Assembly: GCA_029959325.1 (NCBI GenBank)
Contig: JASCPF010000034.1
Span: forward strand, 1-32,395
Direction of reading: 5' to 3'
Length of the DNA stretch: 32,395 nucleotides
Source: Microbacteriaceae bacterium PS02068
Lineage (GTDB): Bacteria > Actinomycetota > Actinomycetes > Actinomycetales > Microbacteriaceae
Positions 1 through 7,953 of the stretch are shown piece by piece. The notes under the pieces were generated by a model. It had not been told where the DNA came from. It was given only the letters and a program-made list of their open reading frames with translations, and did no database searches. The translations under genes and the position numbers were made by a program. The first letter of the stretch is position 1. Each line of letters starts with the position of its first letter.

Positions 1-21
1 CGGCCGCCACAATGGCGGCCG
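1..21 (-). terminator. Hairpin downstream of the YCII gene
   Basis: A perfect 9-bp stem, CGGCCGCCA and TGGCGGCCG, with a 3-nt loop begins at the window edge. It sits about 20 nt past the stop codon of the minus-strand YCII-domain gene, where a terminator is expected. There is no T-tract, which is common for hairpins in high-GC actinobacteria, so the terminator function is inferred from position only. Confidence 0.5.
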
Positions 22-41
22 CCACACGCTCACGAGCGGGG

Positions 42-422
42 TCAGGCCATTGCGGCGTCGAAGTCGTCCTGCGTCCACACCCGCGTCACTCGGATGCCTC
101 CGCCGGCCACAGCGGCCTCGGGGAATCGCGAGGCAATCGCCACGGCACGGGCCTCGTCCACGACGTCGACCAGGTAGTAGCCGGTCACCACGTCGGCTGC
201 GCCGGCGGGCGCCTCGGTGACGACGGGGCCGTCTGCGCCGCGCGTCACGACGAGCTGCGTGTCTCCGTCGACGGCCTTCGAATCGACGAGCTCTCCGGAT
301 GCCTCGAGATCGCTCTCGATGTCCCAGTAGACCTGGAACTCGGCGGCCTTCTCGACGTCGGACAGCCCGGCGAAGTGTGCGCCGATCGCCGGATTCGAGG
401 TGATCAGGATCAGATACTTCAT
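42..422 (-). CDS. YCII-domain (YciI/DGPF-like) protein
   Basis: This 126-residue protein begins MKYLILI and has the small alpha/beta ferredoxin-like layout of YCII-related proteins. It has an N-terminal beta strand, a middle segment with hydrophilic helices, a central DGPVVTE strand-turn, and a C-terminal GGIRVTRVW strand. Family members are small dimers; some are dehalogenase- or lactonase-like enzymes, and many actinobacterial ones sit beside ECF sigma factors with unknown function. No sigma factor is visible here. The start is supported by a GAAGGAG ribosome-binding site five bases upstream of ATG. The gene follows the sulfur operon on the same strand, but a hairpin separates them, so it is probably its own unit. 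The family call is good; no specific function can be given. Confidence 0.75.
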   Translation of the reverse strand: MKYLILITSNPAIGAHFAGLSDVEKAAEFQVYWDIESDLEASGELVDSKAVDGDTQLVVTRGADGPVVTEAPAGAADVVTGYYLVDVVDEARAVAIASRFPEAAVAGGGIRVTRVWTQDDFDAAMA

Positions 423-464
423 GGCGCTCCTTCGGCAGGGTTCCGCCAGTATGCGCGCCCCGGT

Positions 465-495
465 GCGGGCGCACCAGGGGCACGGGTGCGCCCGC
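465..495 (-). terminator. Hairpin terminator after the sulfur operon
   Basis: An 11-bp perfect inverted repeat (GCGGGCGCACC at 465-475 and GGTGCGCCCGC at 485-495) with a 9-nt loop lies 35 nt beyond the stop of the last operon gene, the ferredoxin reductase. It is a good candidate for ending the long minus-strand sulfur transcript before the YCII gene. Confidence 0.55.
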
Positions 496-500
496 CAGCT

Positions 501-528
501 GTCAGTGCGCGCCGGTCAGTGCGCGCCG
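501..528. repeat. Two tandem 14-bp repeats at the 3' end of the reductase gene
   Basis: The 14-mer GTCAGTGCGCGCCG occurs twice in direct tandem (501-514 and 515-528). The next bases, GTCA at 529-532, start a third copy and contain the stop codon of the reductase on the minus strand. The array looks like a slippage duplication of the sequence just past the stop. Confidence 0.7.
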
Positions 529-529
529 G

Positions 530-1936
530 TCACGACTCGATCAGCGCGCCCGCGCGCGACACCTCGACCTGCTCGTCGCGCGGCACGACCTTCACGCGCT
601 CGCGTGTGTGCAGGTGCGCCGCGCCGAGGGCGCGCTCGTGCGCGTCGAGCGCAAGCCAGCCCGCCCACGTCGTGTACGGCACGTCGCGCTCGGCGAGCAG
701 CTCGAGCACGTCGCCGGTGTCGTCCACCGCGGCCGGCGCCGCGAGCGACCCCGCCTGCGCGTCGGCGACGAGGTGGGAGATGGTCTCCATGGCATCCGAC
801 TTCGTGTGTCCGATGAGGCCGACCGGGCCGCGCTTGATCCACCCGGTCGCGTAGAGGCCGGCGACGGGGGCGTCGCCCTCGAGCACGCGGCCCTCGGCGT
901 TCGGGATCACGCCGCGGCGCTCGTCGAACGGCGCCCCCGCGACGGGAGTGCCGTAGTAGCCGACGGCGCGGTAGACGGCCTGCACCGGGATGTCGCGGAA
1001 CTCGCCCGTGCCGCGCACGACACCGTCGTCCGACAGGGCGGTGCGCTCGAAGCGCACGGCCTCGACGCGCTCGTCGCCCAGCACCGCGACCGGTGCGTGG
1101 AAGAAGTGCAGGTGCAGGCGCCGCGCGCGGTCGCCGTGCGTGTGGGATGCCTCGGGCTCGCGCGTGCGCCACGCATCGAACGTGCGGCGGATGACCTTGA
1201 GCTGGTTGTTCCCGGGAGCGGCCGCGACCGCGGCATCCAGCGCGGCGAAGTCCTCTTCGGCCAGCACGATGTCGACGCCGGGCACTTCGCCGAGCTCGCG
1301 CAGCTCGATCGGCGTGAACTTCACGTCGAGCGGACCGCGGCGCCCGAACACGTGCACGTCGGTGACGACGGATGCCTCGAGCCCCGCGAGCACGTTGTCG
1401 GCGACCTCGGTCGAGCGGAGGTCTTCGGGGTGCTTGGCGAGCACGCGCGCGACGTCGAGGGCCACGTTGCCGTTGCCGATCACGGCGACCTCGCGCGCGT
1501 CGAGCGGCCACTCGCGCGGCACGTCGGGGTGACCGTCGAACCAGGCCACGAAGTCGGCGGCGCCGTAGGAGCCGGGCAGATCGATGCCGGGGATGTCGAG
1601 CGCCGCGTCGCGGATCGCGCCGGTCGCGAGGATCACGGCGTCGTAGCGCTCGCGCAGCTCGTCGAGAGCGATGTCGCGCCCGACCTCGACGTTGCCGATG
1701 AAGCGGATGAAGCCTGCGTCGAGCATCTCGTGCAGCGAGTTCACGATGCCCTTGATGCGCGGGTGGTCGGGCGCGACCCCGTAGCGGATGAGTCCGTATG
1801 GGGCGGGCAGCGACTCGTAGAGATCGATCGCGACGGTGCCGCCGAGGTCGGCGACGGCACCCTGCAGGATGTTGCCCGCGTAGATGCCGGCGGGTCCGGC
1901 GCCGATGATGGCGACGCGCAGGTCGAGGGAGGTCAT
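530..1936 (-). CDS. fprA: FprA-type ferredoxin/flavodoxin-NADP+ reductase
   Basis: This 468-residue flavoprotein resembles adrenodoxin reductase and mycobacterial FprA. The N-terminus carries the FAD dinucleotide fold GAGPAGIYAG (about residues 12-21), followed by PYGLIRYGVAPDHPRIKGIV, a family hallmark. A second nucleotide-binding motif, GNGNVALDVAR, lies in the NADPH domain. The C-terminal GWIKRGPVGLIGHTKSDA segment is also typical. It should pass electrons from NADPH to a ferredoxin, and its place at the end of the sulfate-reduction operon suggests it feeds the sulfite reductase. Its ATG overlaps the stop of the methyltransferase gene as ATGA (1933-1936), so translation is probably coupled. 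No ferredoxin gene is present in the window. Family assignment is firm; the partner is inferred. Confidence 0.9.
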   Translation of the reverse strand: MTSLDLRVAIIGAGPAGIYAGNILQGAVADLGGTVAIDLYESLPAPYGLIRYGVAPDHPRIKGIVNSLHEMLDAGFIRFIGNVEVGRDIALDELRERYDAVILATGAIRDAALDIPGIDLPGSYGAADFVAWFDGHPDVPREWPLDAREVAVIGNGNVALDVARVLAKHPEDLRSTEVADNVLAGLEASVVTDVHVFGRRGPLDVKFTPIELRELGEVPGVDIVLAEEDFAALDAAVAAAPGNNQLKVIRRTFDAWRTREPEASHTHGDRARRLHLHFFHAPVAVLGDERVEAVRFERTALSDDGVVRGTGEFRDIPVQAVYRAVGYYGTPVAGAPFDERRGVIPNAEGRVLEGDAPVAGLYATGWIKRGPVGLIGHTKSDAMETISHLVADAQAGSLAAPAAVDDTGDVLELLAERDVPYTTWAGWLALDAHERALGAAHLHTRERVKVVPRDEQVEVSRAGALIES

Positions 1937-2769
1937 AGAGAGGCCTTTCGGAGAACGGGTTCGGCCGCCTCGGCGGCGCGCATGCTGTCGGGGGAATACG
2001 GGCTGAGGGTCACGACGTCGCCGACGACGACCACGGCCGGCGAACGGACGCCGCGCGCCGCGGCCTGGTGGGCGATGGTCGCGAGCGTGCCGATCGTCAC
2101 GCGCTGGCCGGGGCCGTAGCCGTCTTCGACGATCGCGACGGGGCAGTCGGCGCCGCGACCGGGGCGGCCGTCGGCACCGGGGGATGCAGGGGATCCGGTC
2201 GCGAGCACGTGCGCCGCGTGGGCGAGGGTGCCGACGCCCATCAGCAGCACGACGGTGTGGTCGCGGCCGCCCCCGATGGCGGGGATCTGATCGTGCGCCG
2301 TGACGACGGTGAAGGCGGTCGCGATGCCGCGGTGCGTCAGCGGGATGCCGGCGACGGCCGGCACCGAGACGGCGCTCGTGACGCCCGAGACGACCTCGAC
2401 GTCGACCCCGTGCGCGCGGCAGTGGGCGAGCTCTTCGAGCCCCCGGCCGAACACGTACGGGTCGCCGCCCTTGAGGCGCACGACGTGGCGCCCCTCCTGC
2501 GCGAGCTGGACGAGCAGGGCGTTGATGGCATCCTGCGGCACGGCATGGTGCCCGGGCATCTTGCCGACGTCGACCACCTCGGCGCGGAGCTGCACGCCTT
2601 CGGCGGCGAGGCCGTCGAGGACGGCGCGCGCGCCGAGCCGGTCGGCGACGATCACGTCGGCGCGTTCGAGCGCGCGCAGGCCGCGCAGGGTCAGCAGGCC
2701 CGGGTCGCCGGGCCCCGCGCCGACGAGCGTGACCGAGCCCGCGGGGAGCTCGGCAGCCGCGCCGGTCAC
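1933..2769 (-). CDS. cobA: Uroporphyrinogen-III C-methyltransferase (SUMT)
   Basis: This 278-residue enzyme adds two SAM-derived methyl groups to uroporphyrinogen III, giving precorrin-2, the precursor of the siroheme needed by sulfite reductase. Visible motifs are VTLVGAGPGDPGLLTLRG at the N-terminus, VVRLKGGDPYVFGRG, VVSGVTSAVSVPAVAGIPLTHRG, and a C-terminal SPAVVVVGDVV strand. The chosen GTG at 2769 has GGGAGGAA at good spacing and overlaps the permease stop as GTGA; the same frame stays open far upstream but is antisense noise there. It is a single-domain SUMT without the CysG dehydrogenase/chelatase half. Chelation could come from the CbiX-like protein at 10552-11244, while the dehydrogenase must lie elsewhere. 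Confidence 0.9.
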   Translation of the reverse strand: MTGAAAELPAGSVTLVGAGPGDPGLLTLRGLRALERADVIVADRLGARAVLDGLAAEGVQLRAEVVDVGKMPGHHAVPQDAINALLVQLAQEGRHVVRLKGGDPYVFGRGLEELAHCRAHGVDVEVVSGVTSAVSVPAVAGIPLTHRGIATAFTVVTAHDQIPAIGGGRDHTVVLLMGVGTLAHAAHVLATGSPASPGADGRPGRGADCPVAIVEDGYGPGQRVTIGTLATIAHQAAARGVRSPAVVVVGDVVTLSPYSPDSMRAAEAAEPVLRKASL

Positions 2770-3683
2770 CGGGTTCCTCCCGGCAGGAGGCCCCGGTTGC
2801 GGAGCATCCGCCGCTCGAGCGGGGCGAAGACGACGAGCTCGACGAGGATGCCGATCGTGAGGATCACCAGGATCGTCGCGAGCACGCTGGCGATGTCGGA
2901 CAGCTGCCGGCTCTGATCGAGCATGGCGCCCAGGCCGAAGCCGATCGACCCGCCGGTCGCGATGATCTCGGCGGCCATGAGCGACCGCCACGAGAACGCC
3001 CAGCCCTGTTTGAGCCCCGCGATGTACCCCGGCAGGGCCGCGGGCAGCACGATCAGCAGCGGCTGGGTGAGGCGGTTGGTGCCGAGCACGGTGCCGACCC
3101 GACGCAGCTGCGGCGGCACCTGGGCGACGCCGGCGATCAGGCCGTTGACGATCGACGGGATGGCGCCCATGAGGATGACGAAGTAGACCGTGGCATCCGA
3201 CAGTCCGAACCACAGGATCGCGGCCGGCACCCACGCGACCGACGGCAGCACCTGCAGACCGGAGACGATGGGGCCGACGGCGCGGCGGATCAGGCGGACC
3301 TCGGCGAGCAGCAGCCCGATGGGCGTGCCGACGACGATCGCGATGAGGAAGCCGAAGACGCCGCGTTCGAGGCTCGTCACGACGGCCAACTGCAGCCGCC
3401 CGGACTCGAACGCGTCGCCGAACGCGCCGAGCACGTCGAGCGGTGCGGGGACGATGTCGGGCCGGGGGTGCGCGATGACGATGTAGAGCTGCCACGCGGC
3501 GATGAGCAGGGCGACGAAGACGAGCGGCGGCACGACGCCCGAGAAGAACCGGCGCCAGGCGCCGGCCTCGCGCCCGGCGGCGGTCTGCAGGCGGTCGAGC
3601 CCGGCGAGGGTCTGCGCCTCGTCGGCCGATGCGGCGGATGCCACGGCATCCGCTCGTTCGAGTACGGGGGTGTCACGCGGCAT
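2766..3683 (-). CDS. ABC transporter permease, SsuC/TauC/NrtB type
   Basis: This 305-residue membrane protein has about six hydrophobic segments, starting with VVPPLVFVALLIAAWQLYIV near residue 50. It carries the family loop that contacts the ATPase (AEIIATGGSIGFGLGAMLDQSR). The LQVLPSVAWVPAAILWFGLS segment is typical of permeases for sulfonates, taurine, nitrate and related anions. The hydrophilic N-terminus contains the palindromic word GGATGCC-AC-GGCATCC. Its start overlaps the ATPase gene by 11 bp. The sulfate-reduction setting points to a sulfur compound as cargo. There is no SsuD/TauD oxygenase in the window, so sulfate, thiosulfate or a sulfonate all remain possible. Confidence 0.85.
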   Translation of the reverse strand: MPRDTPVLERADAVASAASADEAQTLAGLDRLQTAAGREAGAWRRFFSGVVPPLVFVALLIAAWQLYIVIAHPRPDIVPAPLDVLGAFGDAFESGRLQLAVVTSLERGVFGFLIAIVVGTPIGLLLAEVRLIRRAVGPIVSGLQVLPSVAWVPAAILWFGLSDATVYFVILMGAIPSIVNGLIAGVAQVPPQLRRVGTVLGTNRLTQPLLIVLPAALPGYIAGLKQGWAFSWRSLMAAEIIATGGSIGFGLGAMLDQSRQLSDIASVLATILVILTIGILVELVVFAPLERRMLRNRGLLPGGTR

Positions 3684-4554
3684 TGCGGCGGATCTCCTTC
3701 CGGAGCTGCTCGGTGATCTCCGCGGCGAGCTTCGACACCTCGGGCGTCTCGGTGCGCCGCTCGCGTGCGCCGCCGTTCACACTCGATGCGGCGGGGGCGA
3801 CGCGCCACTCGCGGGCGATGCGGCCAGGGCGGCTCGACAGCAGGATGACCCGCTGGCCGAGGCGCACCGCCTCGCGCACGTTGTGCGTGACGAACACGAT
3901 CGTGCGGCCGGTCGCCCGCCACACCCGCTCGAGCTCTTCGTGCAGCAGGTCGCGCGTGATCGCGTCGAGCGCGGCGAACGGCTCGTCCATCAGCAGCACG
4001 GGGCGGTCCTGCGCGAGGGCACGCGCGAGCGCGACGCGCTGGCGCATGCCGCCGGAGAGCTCGTGCGGGCGCTTGTCCGCGGCATCCGCCAGATTGACGA
4101 TGTCGAGGAGTTCGCGTGCCCGTGTGCGTCGCTCACCGCGCGGCACGCCGCGCAGCCGCAGCGCGAGCTCGACGTTGTGCGAGGCCGTGAGCCACGGCAT
4201 GAGCGCCGACTCCTGGAACATCACCGCCGACCCCGCCGCCGGGGTCTCGATCGTGCCGGCGCTCTGCCGATCGAGACCCGCGACGAGGTTCAGCAGCGTC
4301 GACTTCCCGCACCCCGATGCCCCGACGAGGCAGACGAACTCGCCCGCCCGGATGTCGAGCGTGACGCCGTCGAGCACGAGCGGACCGTCGCCGAACCGCT
4401 TGCCGACCCCGTCGAGCCGCACGATCGACGGCGCCGGAGCGGGCGCGGCCGCGGGCGGTGCGGCGAGGTCGAAGCTCGGCAGCAGCGGAGCGGATGCCAC
4501 GGCCGGAGCCGCGGCGCCGGCCGTGGTGGCGGGCTCGATATCGGGGCGCGACAT
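3673..4554 (-). CDS. ABC transporter ATP-binding protein, SsuB/TauB type
   Basis: This 293-residue cytoplasmic ATPase powers the adjacent importer. Walker A is GASGCGKST (residues 78-86), the Q-loop is MFQESALMPW, the signature is LSGGMRQR, Walker B is VLLMDEP and the switch histidine is in FVTHNVREA. The MFQESALMPW segment is characteristic of the sulfonate/nitrate/taurine branch. An unusual Ala/Pro-rich extension of about 43 residues precedes the ATPase domain. A start around residue 44 is possible, but the ATG at 4554, three bases after the stop of the binding-protein gene, suits the operon spacing better. It overlaps the permease gene by 11 bp. Confidence 0.88.
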   Translation of the reverse strand: MSRPDIEPATTAGAAAPAVASAPLLPSFDLAAPPAAAPAPAPSIVRLDGVGKRFGDGPLVLDGVTLDIRAGEFVCLVGASGCGKSTLLNLVAGLDRQSAGTIETPAAGSAVMFQESALMPWLTASHNVELALRLRGVPRGERRTRARELLDIVNLADAADKRPHELSGGMRQRVALARALAQDRPVLLMDEPFAALDAITRDLLHEELERVWRATGRTIVFVTHNVREAVRLGQRVILLSSRPGRIAREWRVAPAASSVNGGARERRTETPEVSKLAAEITEQLRKEIRRNAA

Positions 4555-4557
4555 GTG

Positions 4558-5643
4558 TCAGTCCTCGCCGAGGCCGTCTGCGGAGACGGTCTTCTCGCCC
4601 TCCGAGGTGAGGATGCCGTTGAGCAGGCGCAGGTCGAAGAGCCCCTCGATCGAGCCCTTCTTCTGCGTGCCGGCGGCGAGCCCGTTGTCGACGAGCTTCT
4701 GGAAGGTCTCGGCGTGCGGGTTCGCCGAGAACGTCACGTGCTCGAGAGCCCGCGCGATCACGGCGTCGCTGAGGCCCTTGCCCGTGTCGGCGGTGAGCTT
4801 CTTGTTGATCTCGGCGCCGGCGGTGGCGGGGTTGTCGCCGATCCACGCGATCGCGTCGAGGTTGCCCTTGACGAGAGCCTCGACCGTCTGCGGGTGCTCG
4901 GCGAGGAAGTCCTTGCGCACGAGCAGCACGGTCGTGGGGAATGCCCCGTCCTTCCACAGGTCGGCCTCGTCGACGAGCACCTTGGCGCCCTCATCGACGA
5001 CCAGGCGCGAGACCCAGGGCTCCGGCACCCACGCGCCGTCGATCTGCCCCTGCTGGAACAGCGTGAGCGTCTGCGCGTTCTCGGTCGGGGTGACGTGCAC
5101 GTCGCCGCCGCCGGTGGTGTCGGTCGTGTAGCCCTCGTCCTTCAGCCAGCTGCGGAGCGCCACATCCTGCGTGTTGCCCAGCTGCGGGCTCGCGAGGGTG
5201 GTGCCCTTCAGGTCTTTCGCGGAGGTGATCCCGTCGCGCACGACGAGCGCCGCGCCGCCGGTCGTCACTCCGGAGACGATCCGCGCCGACTCGCCCTGCG
5301 ACTGGATGAACGTGTTGATCGATGGGTTCGGACCGATGAAGGTCGCGTCGATCGCCCCGGCAGAGAGGGCCTCGATCGCGGCGGGGCCGGCGTTGAACAC
5401 CTGCGTCGTGAGCTTCGTGTCGCCCAGCTCCTTCTCGAACAGGCCCTCCTGCAGACCGATGAGGGCCGGCGCGTGGGTGACGTTCGCGAAGTAGCCGAGG
5501 CGCAGCTCGGTCGCGGGCGTTCCCGACTCGCTCGCGACGGGCGCGGCGCCCGCGTCGCCGGATGCCTGGGGGGCGCAGCCGGCGAGGGCCATCATCCCGG
5601 CAACTGCCAGTGCGGTGAGTGTGAGGATTCGGGTGTTCTTCAT
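4558..5643 (-). CDS. ABC substrate-binding lipoprotein, SsuA/NMT1-like
   Basis: This 361-residue secreted lipoprotein has a basic N-terminus (MKNTR), a hydrophobic stretch and a lipobox LAGC with the lipidated cysteine at residue 23. The mature part has the periplasmic-binding fold of the SsuA/TauA/NrtA group: LRLGYFANVTHAPALIGLQEGLF, then AIEALSAGAIDATFIGPNPSI, then DGAWVPEPW. It should capture the substrate outside the membrane and deliver it to the permease. The spacing GPNPSIN near the ligand pocket resembles anion binders, but the ligand cannot be read from sequence alone. A GGAGGCG ribosome-binding site precedes the ATG. The 37-nt gap to cysN is the widest inside the operon. Confidence 0.85.
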   Translation of the reverse strand: MKNTRILTLTALAVAGMMALAGCAPQASGDAGAAPVASESGTPATELRLGYFANVTHAPALIGLQEGLFEKELGDTKLTTQVFNAGPAAIEALSAGAIDATFIGPNPSINTFIQSQGESARIVSGVTTGGAALVVRDGITSAKDLKGTTLASPQLGNTQDVALRSWLKDEGYTTDTTGGGDVHVTPTENAQTLTLFQQGQIDGAWVPEPWVSRLVVDEGAKVLVDEADLWKDGAFPTTVLLVRKDFLAEHPQTVEALVKGNLDAIAWIGDNPATAGAEINKKLTADTGKGLSDAVIARALEHVTFSANPHAETFQKLVDNGLAAGTQKKGSIEGLFDLRLLNGILTSEGEKTVSADGLGED

Positions 5644-5680
5644 CGGTTCGCCTCCTTCAGGGTGCGGGGTTGTCCGGCCG

Positions 5681-7021
5681 TCAGGCCGGGACGGTGCCGG
5701 CGGCGAGAGTCGCGCCGTCGGCGGGGTGGATGACGAGGAACGACCCGCTCGCGCGGTTCGCCTCGTACGGTTCGAGGGGCAGCTCGGTCGCCAGCCGCAG
5801 CGTCACGCGGCCGATGTCGTTGACCTCGAGCCGCGTCGCCGGCTCGTGCGCCAGGGTGTCGAGGTCGCGTCGCGAGACGATGCTCGCGACGAGGGCCTGA
5901 ACCGTGGCGGTGCCGTGCTTCACGAGCACCTTGGCGCCGGGCAGCAGCGGGCGCGCGTCGAGCTGGAAGAGCTCGGCCTCGACCGTCTTCGTGGGCGCGG
6001 GGAGCGTGCCCACGGCGGCGATGACGGCGCCGCGCGCGGCATCCACATCGTCGCTCAACTGGATCGCGACCGACTGCGACGCGACGGCCTCGTCGGCGGG
6101 GGCGCCGGCGACGTCGATCGCCGTCACCGTCGTCTCGACCCCCGCCGGGAACACCGTCACACGGTCGCCGACGCGCACCGTCCCCGAGGCGACGCGACCG
6201 GCGAACGCGCGGTGGTCGCGGTAGCGCTCGGCGGCATCGGGGTCGGCGGCGAGGTGCGGCGCGAGCCCGCCCTGGGGGCGCAGCACGAGCTGCACCGGCA
6301 GGCGGAACGGGTCGGCGGAGCTCTCGAGCTCGTCGAGGGAGGGCAGCGTCTCGAGCAGTTCGAGCAGCGCCGGGCCGTCGTACCAGGGCGTCCGCGGCGA
6401 CCGCTCGACGATGTTGTCGCCTTCGAGGGCAGAGACGGGCAGCACGTGCACGGTGGCGATGCCGAGGTCTGCCGCGACGCGGCGCACGTCGTCGGCCACC
6501 GGGGTGAACCGGCCTTCCGCGAAGCCGAGCAGGTCGATCTTGTTCACCGCGACGATGACGTGCGGCACCCGCAGCAGGGCGACGACGGCCAGGTGCCGGC
6601 GGGTCTGCTCGAGCACGCCCTTGCGCCCGTCGATCAGGACGACGACCGCGTCGGCCGTCGTCGCGCCGGTGACCATGTTGCGCGTGTACTGCACGTGACC
6701 GGGGCAGTCGGCCAGAACGAACGAGCGTGCCGCCGTCGAGAAGTAGCGGTAGGCGACGTCGATCGTGATGCCCTGCTCGCGCTCGGCGCGCAGACCGTCG
6801 GTGAGCAGGGCGAAGTCGAAGTCGCCGTGCGCGAAGCCGCGCTCGGCCGAGGTGCGGCGCACCTGGTCGAGCTGGTCGGCGAGGATCGCCTTCGAGTCGT
6901 GCAGCAGCCGCCCGACGAGGGTCGACTTGCCGTCGTCGACCGAGCCGGCCGTCGCGAAGCGGAAGAGCGTCGGCAGGTCGGTCACGCTTTCCGTCGCGCT
7001 CTCAGTGAGTGTCGCGGTCAT
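5681..7021 (-). CDS. cysN: Sulfate adenylyltransferase subunit 1 (GTPase)
   Basis: This 446-residue GTPase subunit of ATP sulfurylase couples GTP hydrolysis to formation of APS from sulfate and ATP. The G1 loop is GSVDDGKST (residues 26-34), the effector region includes REQGITIDVAYRYF, G3 is DCPGH and G4 is NKIDLL. Domains two and three follow with an EF-Tu-like barrel (LPVQLVLRPQGG). It is CysN alone; no APS kinase (CysC) domain is fused. That fits direct APS reduction by the neighbouring CysH. The ATG shares one base with the cysD stop (TGATG), indicating coupled translation of the two subunits. Confidence 0.95.
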   Translation of the reverse strand: MTATLTESATESVTDLPTLFRFATAGSVDDGKSTLVGRLLHDSKAILADQLDQVRRTSAERGFAHGDFDFALLTDGLRAEREQGITIDVAYRYFSTAARSFVLADCPGHVQYTRNMVTGATTADAVVVLIDGRKGVLEQTRRHLAVVALLRVPHVIVAVNKIDLLGFAEGRFTPVADDVRRVAADLGIATVHVLPVSALEGDNIVERSPRTPWYDGPALLELLETLPSLDELESSADPFRLPVQLVLRPQGGLAPHLAADPDAAERYRDHRAFAGRVASGTVRVGDRVTVFPAGVETTVTAIDVAGAPADEAVASQSVAIQLSDDVDAARGAVIAAVGTLPAPTKTVEAELFQLDARPLLPGAKVLVKHGTATVQALVASIVSRRDLDTLAHEPATRLEVNDIGRVTLRLATELPLEPYEANRASGSFLVIHPADGATLAAGTVPA

Positions 7022-7953
7022 CAGAAGTACCCGTCCTTCTTGCGGTCTTCCATCGCCGCCTCCGAGAGGCGGTCGTCGGCGCGGGTCGCTCCGCGTTCGG
7101 TGAGCGTCGTGCGGGCGACTTCGGTGACGATGGATGCCACGTCGGCGGCATCCGACTCGACGGCGCCCGTGCAGCTCATGTCACCGACGGTGCGGTAGCG
7201 GACGGTGCGGCGGACGATCTCTTCGCCGGGGCGGGCGGGGGAGACTTCGCCCACCGCGCGCCACATGCCGTCACGGACATATACCTCGCGCTCGTGTGCG
7301 AAGTAGAGCGGCGGCAGGGCGATCTGCTCGCGCTCGATGTAGCGCCAGATGTCGAGCTCGGTCCAGTTCGAGATGGGGAACGCCCGTACGTGCTGGCCGG
7401 GCGTGTGGCGCCCGTTGTAGAGCGCCCAGAGCTCGGGGCGCTGGTTGCGCGGATCCCACTGCCCGAACTCGTCGCGCAGCGAGATGATTCGCTCCTTCGC
7501 GCGGGCCTTGTCTTCGTCGCGGCGGGCCCCGCCGAACACGGCGTCGTGGCGGCCTGCGGCGATGGCATCCAGCAGCGGCTGCGTCTGCAGCGGGTTGCGG
7601 GTGCCGTCGGCACGCTCGTGCAGGCGGCCGTCGTCGATGTAGTCCTGCACGCTCGCGACGTGCAGCGTGAGACCGAGGCGCTCGACGGTCTCGTCGCGGA
7701 ACGCGATGACCTCGGGAAAGTTGTGCCCTGTGTCGACGTGCAGCACCGGGAAGGGGACCTTGCCGGGCAGGAACGCCTTCGTCGCGAGGTGCAGCACGAC
7801 GACGGAATCCTTGCCGCCCGAGAACAGCAGCACGGGGCGCTCGAACTCGGCGACGACCTCGCGGATGATGTGGATCGCCTCGGCCTCGAGAGTGTCGAGG
7901 GTGCTCAGGCGCGACGTGGTGGTGTGTGTCGGGGTGGCCAGGTCGGTGGTCAT
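7021..7953 (-). CDS. cysD: Sulfate adenylyltransferase subunit 2
   Basis: This 310-residue catalytic subunit of ATP sulfurylase belongs to the PP-loop ATP pyrophosphatase family. The loop is LLFSGGKDSVVVLHLA, and typical downstream segments are PVLHVDTGHNFPE, FGGARRDEDKARAKERI and FPISNWTELDIWRYI. It ends with MEDRKKDGYF, a standard CysD terminus. The start at 7953 is chosen because its ATG overlaps the cysH stop as ATGA; a longer open frame upstream has no coding character. With CysN it forms the heterodimer that activates sulfate. Confidence 0.95.
   Translation of the reverse strand: MTTDLATPTHTTTSRLSTLDTLEAEAIHIIREVVAEFERPVLLFSGGKDSVVVLHLATKAFLPGKVPFPVLHVDTGHNFPEVIAFRDETVERLGLTLHVASVQDYIDDGRLHERADGTRNPLQTQPLLDAIAAGRHDAVFGGARRDEDKARAKERIISLRDEFGQWDPRNQRPELWALYNGRHTPGQHVRAFPISNWTELDIWRYIEREQIALPPLYFAHEREVYVRDGMWRAVGEVSPARPGEEIVRRTVRYRTVGDMSCTGAVESDAADVASIVTEVARTTLTERGATRADDRLSEAAMEDRKKDGYF

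Noticed and set aside
3502..5733. A long plus-strand open frame opposite the ABC transporter genes
   Set aside because: It is a shadow of three well-supported minus-strand genes, with low-complexity Arg/Val/Glu content and no ribosome-binding site.
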